A DNA stretch of 13,138 nucleotides from Dehalococcoidia bacterium. Its GTDB lineage: Bacteria; Chloroflexota; Dehalococcoidia; JACPQF01. The stretch's first letter is position 1; each line of letters begins with the position of its first letter. The position numbers and the translations under genes are program-made. Below, one piece after another: positions 7,462-13,138 of the stretch. The stretch covers positions 1 to 13,138 of the forward strand of contig JAUSEJ010000784.1 of the NCBI GenBank assembly GCA_030650265.1. The letters are read 5' to 3'. The notes beneath the pieces were generated by a model that was given only the letters and a program-made list of their open reading frames with translations, searched no databases and had not been told where the DNA came from.

Positions 7462-9345
7462 TCACTTAAGGAGATACAGCATTGCCGGCGCGTCCTTGCG
7501 CTTATCGGGAGGCTCGTCGTACATTAGCCAGCGCCAGAGTCCGCGCAGACCGTCAGCCTCGCCGGTCCAACTGGTCGTCAACACAACCTTTCTGGCAACG
7601 TAGCTCTCGATCTTGACTCCCGGCGGTGGCTCCACAGCCCAAAAAATAACCTGTGCGCTGGACTGGGGACTTGTTGTGTATTGAACGGCGGTATAGTTCC
7701 GTAGATACCATTGAATCGGCAACCTCAAGTCTGGATCGACGACTATGCTGATGCCCTTGCCGAGAAACTTCGCCGTCGCAACGTCGCCGATCTCAGCCAC
7801 AGCGTCAACCAAAGACCGTGACGTGACAATTGAGGCCAAAACGCGGTCCTCCGGTGCGGCAAAGGCGGTTCGCCAGGTTGTATGAACGGAATAGGCGACC
7901 AGCAAGGCCAACCCGAACAGGGCGGCGTAAGTGCCAAACCGCCTACCCCCGTAGAGGATAGACGCCGTTGTCACCATAACAGCGATAACCACTGCCAGTA
8001 ACACCAACATCCACTGGTACCAGAAAACCGATTGTCCTTTGCGCGTCAGGTCGGCAAGCATCAGCAACGCGTAGGTCAGGAACAGCGCCCCGGCCAACAG
8101 CAGTCCCAGACCGGCCACCGTCTGCCTCCCAGGGGAGAGGAGGCGTGCGTCGCCAGCCGGTCTTTCAGACAACCAGTTAGAGACAATCCCCCCCAATGCT
8201 TTACCCATCTCGCCAACTAACGAACCGGCGAGCAGCGCCAAAGGCAGAACAGAACCGATCAACTGACCGCCGTGCTTATTGGTGGCAAAAGCGCCCACAG
8301 CGAGACTGGCCAGAGCCCAAAACAGCAGAAGGCCTCCAAGTCCAAGAGACCGCCGGCCCAAATGCCTATCCCACTTGCTCGTATAGTAGAGAGCCGCTGC
8401 CACGCCACAAGCCGTAATTAGTGGCTCGTAGCCGAGCAGGAGGTGAAGATGATAGTGCCACGGCCTGCTCTCCGGTATGAGGTTGAATTCGGAAATCCAG
8501 GCCGACAGGGCAGGGAGCTGGAGACCAGAGACATCGCTGAGAAATCCGGAACCGACAAGGACGAACACCCCGAGCAAAACCAACCCTGCCTGCCTTAAGT
8601 CATGCCGATCCTGTCTCAGGCTATTCCATGCCAGGAAATACTCGTTAGCTCCATTACCCAAAGCGGACAGGAGGGCAAAGAACACGGCGAAGATGAGGAC
8701 GGTGGACAGACCGGTAGCGCCGGCATTCAGAAGAAGGGCGACTAAACCAGCGCCGGCGATCGCCCATCCGGATCTTCTCTCATCTATATAGCGGACGATA
8801 CACACGAGAAGGCCAAGAGACAGGGCTGCAGCGAACGCCTCTCCCGATAGGGTGCGCGAATAGAAGACGAAGGTCGGCGAAATCGCCAGGAAGAGCGACG
8901 CCATTATGGCGCCGGAATTGCCGAGTCGCTCCCGGAGAAGCCACGGCAGCAGAACCATCGCCGATCCGATTAGCACGGGCGCCAGTCTCGCCATAAAATC
9001 GTTATCGCCGAGGGCAAAGAAGGAGAGGGCGGTAAAGAGAGTCACCAGAGGCTCCTGCCCTGATATTGGGAACTCTCCCCGCATCAACTGCCAACCGCTG
9101 AGCGCCCTCGCCGCCTCCCCCAGACTCAAAGGGTAGCTATCGAGCTGCGCAATGCGAACGGCAAATCCGAGGATGAAGATAGCGGCACACACCACCAACT
9201 CGCACGAGAGAAATCCCGGCATCGAAATGACGGTGTCTGGCTTCGGCGGACGCAGCGACCCTACTGCTGTGGGAGCAGCCTGCTTAGCAACGCGACCCTG
9301 TCCGCGCCTGTCTGGGTTGACCCTCTTTTTGATAGGAGTGGACAT
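7462..9345 (-). CDS. Degenerate Agl23-like (TIGR03663-related) membrane protein, possible pseudoenzyme
   Basis: This 627-residue polytopic protein is a paralogue of the next gene (4416-7448) without an NHL tail. Shared landmarks are SPTFVFYSRTLSGEAF (156-171) against SPSMLYYSRFIRNDIF, WHYHLHLLLGYEPLI against the YYYLVLLVIYEFLP region, and LPIQWYLRNY (542-551) against SWPWAWYLRDY. The residues I recall as invariant are not kept: the DE pair reads GE (G76, E77 in LSLGEAARAL) and HGP reads QEP (97-99). It may therefore be a non-catalytic partner, or a divergent enzyme with a shifted active site. The first 40 residues are basic and polar, suggesting a cytoplasmic tail. Residues 395-408 form a short loop, absent from the paralogue, that is encoded by a GC-rich palindrome. 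The ATG is 11 bp after the DUF2298 gene, with only a weak AGG ribosome site. No frameshift is seen, so it is not a pseudogene. Confidence 0.82.
   Translation of the reverse strand: MSTPIKKRVNPDRRGQGRVAKQAAPTAVGSLRPPKPDTVISMPGFLSCELVVCAAIFILGFAVRIAQLDSYPLSLGEAARALSGWQLMRGEFPISGQEPLVTLFTALSFFALGDNDFMARLAPVLIGSAMVLLPWLLRERLGNSGAIMASLFLAISPTFVFYSRTLSGEAFAAALSLGLLVCIVRYIDERRSGWAIAGAGLVALLLNAGATGLSTVLIFAVFFALLSALGNGANEYFLAWNSLRQDRHDLRQAGLVLLGVFVLVGSGFLSDVSGLQLPALSAWISEFNLIPESRPWHYHLHLLLGYEPLITACGVAAALYYTSKWDRHLGRRSLGLGGLLLFWALASLAVGAFATNKHGGQLIGSVLPLALLAGSLVGEMGKALGGIVSNWLSERPAGDARLLSPGRQTVAGLGLLLAGALFLTYALLMLADLTRKGQSVFWYQWMLVLLAVVIAVMVTTASILYGGRRFGTYAALFGLALLVAYSVHTTWRTAFAAPEDRVLASIVTSRSLVDAVAEIGDVATAKFLGKGISIVVDPDLRLPIQWYLRNYTAVQYTTSPQSSAQVIFWAVEPPPGVKIESYVARKVVLTTSWTGEADGLRGLWRWLMYDEPPDKRKDAPAMLYLLK
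8124..8154 (-). repeat. GC-rich palindromic insert in the degenerate Agl23-like gene
   Basis: Arms gcctcc (8124-8129) and ggaggc (8139-8144) form a perfect 6-bp stem, followed by a second short stem, ggcg with cgcc (8142-8154). The segment encodes about residues 397-408 (GDARLLSPGRQ). When the flanking helices are aligned with the paralogue at 4416-7448 (PLILLAARFLGQM... and TLVFALLIPA), the paralogue lacks roughly a dozen residues at this point, which supports an insertion here. Confidence 0.45.
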
Positions 9346-9356
9346 CGCTGCCTGTT

Positions 9357-11996
9357 CTAGCGCCTCACCCTGTATATGGCGGTAGTCTCATTCTTGAAAA
9401 CCGTATCCATAAAGACGGCAAACCTATCGAGGGCTACCTGCCCGTACTTGCTGCGTTCAAGATTGCCTGCGTAAACGTACGTCACATTGTACTTTTGGAG
9501 TAGTGTCAGGACCTGCGTCCGGTCGGCGCTGCGGAACAGCGTGTCTATGTCTTCAGGCCGACCCAGATAGGCTTTGTCGGAGCCTCGCCACTGCATTTCG
9601 TGTCCGGCCCACCCGAGAACGTTCGGCAGGCCGGTGCGGGTAGCCACCCTGGCATATTCTGAATACTGACCACCGGTCGCCTCCAAAATGACAGCGCTAT
9701 CAGGTGCATTGGCATTCAGCCATTGAATCGCCTGATACTCGTCCGTATTCTCACCCTTCACGTAAGCCGTGCCATCCAGCGTCGGCGGACCGGCGAAGTT
9801 ATTGGTCTTGCTGAACACCGCTGCAACCGGATAAACCAGAGATCCCATTGTCAACGCCGCCGTCAGGGCCAGAAACGCCAATCCGACCGGTTTCCAACCG
9901 CCATATAGCAGTCGGCGGCTGACGTAGTATAACCCATAAGCTGAAGCCAACGCAAGCAGGATCCAGGCCTGGTAGTAGAGCTTGAACACGGTATTCATTC
10001 TCGTGCCAAAGACATCGCGAATGAAGAAAAGCTCGCAGCCCAGGACGAGGGCAAAACCAACCGCCATCAGCAATAAGGCGAAGACTACGCCGGTATCGTG
10101 TTCCACTCTCGCCTCACGCTGTCGAGATTCGCTCCTCAAGCCGCCCTTTAACCATGAGTTCAAGATTGAGAGCGTGGCAATCGCCGCTGCGACCATGGGC
10201 ACCAGACGCCAGGCCCGCTCACTGAGGAAGGTCGACAGGGTGTCATCGGCAGGGGGTCCTGGCGGTCTTGCCAAAATCGCCACAAATGCCCACACGGCAA
10301 CAGACGCAAATACCACGACGACGGGCCAAGAAGAAATCGCCCGATCAATCGCCCGACCATGTCCCGAATTGCCCCTACCTCTGGCCCAGGCCTCTCGCGT
10401 TAAAACGGCGAGAAACGTCACCAGCACCGTGAGAAAGAGTCCCCAGATGATGGCGAAATGAACGAACTGAGTACCCGGTCCGAGCACCGGCAGAACGCCG
10501 GAAGCCTGAGACTGGAATCCGACGTAGAAAGGCAGATAGAGGACCACCCCACCCAATCCGACGACGACGCACAGGGCTGCCACGGTTAGTACCAGTTCGA
10601 GGCCAATGGTCCGGCGCACGAGGAACATGCCGACGCTGGCGCTGGCCAAAAACAACAGGGTCTGCGTGGGGAAGTCCCAGCTATTGAGGAAGCCCAGCGA
10701 GCCGAGAATTATGGACGCCATGCCCAGCGTCGGCCAGTGCCTCCGCAGCCAGACGCCCAAACCCTGCCGGATCAGGGACATAGTGATCCTGCCTTTGACT
10801 GTACCACTGGCTACCATGGGCAACGCGAGCAGCAACTCCTCGCCCTGGCCGATCACATTGAGGCTCAAGGCGATGGACAACAAGCCGAAGGGGAGCGCCA
10901 TAAGGTGAGGATGCATGTCGCCCAGCAGGAAGCTGAAAAACGGGAACTCGGTGATAGTGTAGTCGGCCCGATCGCTCACGGCGGTGACCACTCCCTGAGG
11001 ATCCAGCGTATACGCCAGAGTGTTTATCACCCGCGTGGCTCGCCACCACCACCAGTTCTCCGTGGGATACCATTGGACGCTGGTGTAAGGCTGTAGAGCG
11101 TCCTTTATGCCAATCCACCGCCACAATTCGGCCGTTCCGAGGTGGTGAGCTCGTAAGACCTCCAGCAGTCCCTCCAGGTTTCCGACCCCCACGACAAACA
11201 GGGCTCCCAGCAACCCCACGATAATGGGCGCCATCCCGGCAGACACGGGGTTGGATACGGGGGCGGGCATCCTTCCGAGAAGGACACCGCCCCTACGGGA
11301 AACGGGTTCGGCATCCGGTCCCAGCGGTAGGGGCCGTCCCCCCGTGGCGGCCCCGGCTGCCTTCGTGCCTACGCCGTCGCGAAAAGTTGCGAGATTGAAG
11401 GCGATGCTAAACGCACCTACTGCCACCAGACCGAACAGCATCGACAGGCTGAGATTATAGGCAACGCTGGTAACGATGCCGCTGAGCTTCGCCAGGGTGG
11501 CCATGATTAGATAACCGAAATAGTAGTAACTGATCGCATTGCCGGCCAGCCAGGGGTCGTTCGGTGGGAAGAACTCGCTCCGGTAAATGGCGTTCATGAA
11601 GCCGAAGTCCATCGGCTGCTCGGTCGTCCTGATCTCCGGATTGTAGGATCGAACAAAGGTCCATAGGAGGAAGGCCAGTAGAAACAAACCTTCCTCGATC
11701 AAAATCGTCCTTTTGTTGTCGCGGATGAAAGCAACTAGCTCCTCCCGACGGCGTGAGAAGAGCAGCAAAGAACCGAAGAAGAAGACGAACAACAGGACGA
11801 CGATGGAGCCCCGCGAATTTGGCAAAACGTGGGCTATGCCACCGAGCCAGAGAGCATAAGACAGGAGGAGAATGCCCAATGGTTTGCAGAAGGCGTACCC
11901 CCGATCCGGTAGGCGGGCAAACAGAAGGAAGGTCACCGGTAAGGCGACAATGCCGATCAGTTGAACAACTACCCACCAGGTAAGGGTTTCAAGCAC
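9357..11996 (-). CDS. Chlor_Arch_YYY (TIGR03662/DUF2298, PF10060) polytopic membrane protein
   Basis: This 879-residue protein is very hydrophobic, the size I recall for single-domain members of TIGR03662 (about 700-900 residues, some with long inserts). The name-giving YYYxG motif is YYYFG at 157-161. Other landmarks likely to be conserved are YPTENWWWWRATRVI (310-324), LLGDMHPHLMALPFG (357-371), NSWDFPTQ (438-445), RDVFGTRMNTVFKLYYQAW (660-678) and LGWAGHEMQWRG (794-805). Function is unknown; a GT-C-like glycosyltransferase or lipid-linked sugar role is inferred from its partners. The start is GTG (11996-11994); in-frame TAG just upstream rules out a longer N-terminus, and the nearest GGAG lies rather far away at about 15 nt. 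Two loops, 211-251 and 538-556, are made of repeat-derived DNA. It begins 89 bp after ftsY and opens the cluster. Confidence 0.88.
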   Translation of the reverse strand: MLETLTWWVVVQLIGIVALPVTFLLFARLPDRGYAFCKPLGILLLSYALWLGGIAHVLPNSRGSIVVLLFVFFFGSLLLFSRRREELVAFIRDNKRTILIEEGLFLLAFLLWTFVRSYNPEIRTTEQPMDFGFMNAIYRSEFFPPNDPWLAGNAISYYYFGYLIMATLAKLSGIVTSVAYNLSLSMLFGLVAVGAFSIAFNLATFRDGVGTKAAGAATGGRPLPLGPDAEPVSRRGGVLLGRMPAPVSNPVSAGMAPIIVGLLGALFVVGVGNLEGLLEVLRAHHLGTAELWRWIGIKDALQPYTSVQWYPTENWWWWRATRVINTLAYTLDPQGVVTAVSDRADYTITEFPFFSFLLGDMHPHLMALPFGLLSIALSLNVIGQGEELLLALPMVASGTVKGRITMSLIRQGLGVWLRRHWPTLGMASIILGSLGFLNSWDFPTQTLLFLASASVGMFLVRRTIGLELVLTVAALCVVVGLGGVVLYLPFYVGFQSQASGVLPVLGPGTQFVHFAIIWGLFLTVLVTFLAVLTREAWARGRGNSGHGRAIDRAISSWPVVVVFASVAVWAFVAILARPPGPPADDTLSTFLSERAWRLVPMVAAAIATLSILNSWLKGGLRSESRQREARVEHDTGVVFALLLMAVGFALVLGCELFFIRDVFGTRMNTVFKLYYQAWILLALASAYGLYYVSRRLLYGGWKPVGLAFLALTAALTMGSLVYPVAAVFSKTNNFAGPPTLDGTAYVKGENTDEYQAIQWLNANAPDSAVILEATGGQYSEYARVATRTGLPNVLGWAGHEMQWRGSDKAYLGRPEDIDTLFRSADRTQVLTLLQKYNVTYVYAGNLERSKYGQVALDRFAVFMDTVFKNETTAIYRVRR
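10335..10378 (-). repeat. GTAGGGGC unit with a decamer direct repeat in the DUF2298 gene
   Basis: The octamer gcccctac (GTAGGGGC on the coding strand) is at 10371-10378. Beside it aatcgcccga occurs twice, at 10335-10344 and 10347-10356, a 12-base period that encodes RAIDRAIS (548-555). The surrounding loop (538-556, GRGNSGHGRAIDRAIS) is polar and lies between two membrane helices. Confidence 0.45.
11270..11354 (-). repeat. Cluster of palindromes including two inverted GTAGGGGC units in the DUF2298 gene
   Basis: Three stems are visible. A 6-bp perfect hairpin, tccttc with gaagga, spans 11270-11284. gcccctac (11289-11296) and gtaggggc (11327-11334) form an 8-bp perfect inverted pair. ggggccg (11330-11336) pairs with cggcccc (11348-11354). 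The stretch encodes residues about 215-243 (GAATGGRPLPLGPDAEPVSR...), rich in Gly, Pro and Arg, between membrane helices at about 180-203 and 255-272. Confidence 0.65.
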
Positions 11997-12033
11997 GTGC
12001 TACGACCACATCTCCAGTAGTTCATGACAGAGT

Positions 12034-12084
12034 AGGGTGAAGGGTTGAGGGTGGAGGAGAACGTGCCCCTCAAAGCTTCACCCT
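12034..12084 (-). repeat. Long imperfect hairpin between ftsY and the DUF2298 gene
   Basis: Two 18-base arms (12034-12051 and 12067-12084) are complementary at 16 of 18 positions, with the two mismatches adjacent, around a 15-base loop. The stem begins one base after the ftsY stop codon. In the ftsY transcript it would form a strong stem-loop, but no run of U follows, so it is not a typical intrinsic terminator. It could be an attenuator, an RNA-stabilising or processing stem, or a member of a dispersed palindrome family. It fills most of the 89-bp gap; no separate promoter for the downstream cluster is evident there. Confidence 0.65.
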
Positions 12085-12085
12085 A

Positions 12086-13012
12086 TTATCGAAACAAGGC
12101 GTTCACGAATCCTTCGGGGTCGAACTCGGCCAGATCGTCGAGCTTCTCGCCAGAACCCACATATGTGATGGGGATCTTGAGTTCCTGCGCGATGGCGAAG
12201 GCGATCCCTCCCTTTGCCGTCCCGTCGAGCTTGGCCAAAACCGTGCCGCTGATACCTACGGCCCGGGTGAAGTGCTGGGCCTGGATCAGCCCATTCTGCC
12301 CCGTCGTCGCGTCGATGACCAGCAGAACCTCATGGGGCGCCGATGCGTCGGCCTTAGCGATGACCCGTTTGACCTTCTTTAGCTCCTCCATCAGGTTAAA
12401 CTTTGTGTGCAGCCTCCCCGCCGTATCGACGAGCAGCAAATCCACTCCTCTTGCTTTGGCCGCCTGCATAGCATCAAAGACCACCGCGCCGGGATCGGAG
12501 CCCGGCTGATGGGCGATCACCTCTACACCGACTCGTTCGCCCCAGATCTTCAACTGGTCGATAGCCGCCGCTCTAAAGGTGTCGGCCGCCGCCAACATAA
12601 CCTTCTTGCCGTCCTGCTTGTACAAATGGGCCAGCTTGGCGATGCTGGTGGTCTTCCCCGTCCCATTGACGCCGACAACTAGCACAACTCGCGGCTTCGC
12701 CGCAAGAGCGCCGGCACTGATCGTGCCGGCGCTCGCCGTCACGGCACGCAAAACCGCCAGCATGTCCTGCTGAAGAGCCGCCTGCACCTCGGCGGGAGTC
12801 TTCAAACGCCCCTGTTTCACCTTCGCTCGCAAGTCTCCGACCAGCTTCGTCGCCGTGTTCACGCCGACGTCCGCCTGAATCAGCAGTTCCTCCAACTCAT
12901 CCCACAGATCGTCATCTATCTTGCTGCGGCTGAACAGCCCGGTAACTTTAGAGAACCAGGCATCCCGCGTCCGCCGCACGCTCTCGTCGATTTTTCTCAA
13001 GCGACTGAACAA
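12086..13012 (-). CDS. ftsY: Signal recognition particle receptor FtsY
   Basis: FtsY is the SRP-type GTPase at the inner face of the membrane that docks ribosome-SRP complexes at the translocon. The 308-residue protein has the helical N domain (about 20-95) and the complete NG GTPase: P-loop GVNGTGKTT (114-122), [12 protein letters not shown] (143-154), DTAGR (196-200), [10 protein letters not shown] (260-269) and the closing [20 protein letters not shown] (288-307). The long acidic A domain of E. coli FtsY is missing, as in many other bacteria; basic residues near the N-terminus could help membrane contact. The start is TTG at 13012-13010: a perfect AGGAG lies 9 nt upstream, and an in-frame TAG closes the frame before it. 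The gene has its own promoter. It heads a run of very hydrophobic proteins that would themselves need SRP targeting, though the linkage may be accidental. Confidence 0.96.
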   Translation of the reverse strand: MFSRLRKIDESVRRTRDAWFSKVTGLFSRSKIDDDLWDELEELLIQADVGVNTATKLVGDLRAKVKQGRLKTPAEVQAALQQDMLAVLRAVTASAGTISAGALAAKPRVVLVVGVNGTGKTTSIAKLAHLYKQDGKKVMLAAADTFRAAAIDQLKIWGERVGVEVIAHQPGSDPGAVVFDAMQAAKARGVDLLLVDTAGRLHTKFNLMEELKKVKRVIAKADASAPHEVLLVIDATTGQNGLIQAQHFTRAVGISGTVLAKLDGTAKGGIAFAIAQELKIPITYVGSGEKLDDLAEFDPEGFVNALFR

Positions 13013-13021
13013 AAAGATTAA

Positions 13022-13026
13022 CTCCT
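13022..13026 (-). promoter_or_regulatory. Ribosome binding site of ftsY, fixes a TTG start
   Basis: AGGAG on the minus strand lies 9 nt before TTG 13012-13010. No ATG or GTG in this frame lies between this site and the conserved N domain at a suitable distance, and an in-frame TAG overlaps the site, so it supports the rare TTG start. Confidence 0.8.
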
Positions 13027-13046
13027 AACGACTCGAATCGGGCCAA

Positions 13047-13075
13047 ATCATACCATTGCTACTCAAGGAGGTCAA
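13047..13075 (-). promoter_or_regulatory. Sigma70-type promoter of ftsY with extended -10
   Basis: On the minus strand the -35 box is TTGACC (13075-13070), the spacer is exactly 17 bp (13069-13053) and the -10 box is TATGAT (13052-13047). Each box matches the consensus at five of six bases. TGG directly before the -10 gives an extended -10 element. The predicted start is near 13040, leaving a leader of roughly 28 nt that contains the ribosome site. It is the only clear promoter seen for the minus-strand genes. Confidence 0.8.
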
Positions 13076-13101
13076 GAAATCTACCAATCTGCCAACGATC
13101 A

Positions 13102-13131
13102 TTGGACTTCTCTTCGACCAGATGCTATAAT
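13102..13131 (+). promoter_or_regulatory. Divergent promoter leading out of the window
   Basis: On the plus strand a perfect extended -10, TGCTATAAT (13123-13131), follows a weak -35, TTGGAC (13102-13107, three of six matches), with an 18-bp spacer. The start would fall at about the last base of the window, so the gene it serves is not visible. It stands back to back with the ftsY promoter; the two -35 boxes are 26 bp apart, so the two units may share a regulator. Confidence 0.5.
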
Positions 13132-13138
13132 GTTTGAA

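Noticed and set aside
7462..9345. The degenerate Agl23-like gene as a pseudogene
   Set aside because: The frame is intact over 627 codons, the start and spacing are normal and the later family motifs are kept; only a few active-site residues have changed.
10681..11124. A 147-codon overlapping frame on the minus strand
   Set aside because: It overlaps the DUF2298 gene in another frame within its most conserved region and has no start context of its own.
1..13138. CRISPR arrays, tRNA or rRNA genes, riboswitches
   Set aside because: No regularly spaced direct repeats, cloverleaf-like segments or conserved rRNA stretches were seen. Coding sequence fills almost all of the window, with the only sizeable gaps at 11997-12085 and 13013-13138.

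Overview
The window looks like a piece of a Chloroflexota (Anaerolineae- or Dehalococcoidia-like) chromosome. The main reason is the pairing of a Chlor_Arch_YYY (DUF2298) membrane protein with a TIGR03663/Agl23-type GT-C protein; from memory these two families co-occur almost only in Chloroflexota and some Archaea. The bacterial ftsY and the sigma70-type promoters argue for a bacterium. The phylum is an inference. GC content is moderately high by eye.

Layout: six genes all lie on the minus strand and read right to left. ftsY (12086-13012) comes first behind a strong promoter. An 89-bp gap with a hairpin follows. Then comes a tight cluster: a DUF2298 protein (9357-11996), a degenerate Agl23-like protein (7462-9345), an intact Agl23-like protein with a C-terminal NHL propeller (4416-7448), a GT39-like protein with two PA14-like domains and a second NHL propeller (460-4410), and the start of an unrecognised small membrane protein (1-452, cut by the window edge). 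The cluster gaps are 5 to 13 bp, so it is probably one transcription unit. A second promoter at the right edge points out of the window on the plus strand.

Working model (inference): the four large proteins form a membrane system that moves sugars from polyprenyl-phosphate carriers onto an exported acceptor. PA14-like and NHL modules outside the cell would bind glycans or partner proteins. No biochemical role is established for DUF2298 or for the bacterial Agl23-like proteins.

The most unusual signal is not a gene. Palindromic or repetitive DNA elements sit in frame inside the coding sequences, always in segments encoding hydrophilic loops between membrane helices. One family (109-161 and 3953-4008) is present twice, in two genes, in the same orientation and reading frame, and gives similar peptides (PA-N/E-AS ... 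EA-S/L-AGR). A second family, marked by the octamer GTAGGGGC, occurs at four sites in two genes. A decamer tandem and a GC-rich hairpin add further cases. This resembles the Rickettsia palindromic elements, which are inserted in frame in protein genes, but in an apparently unrelated lineage.
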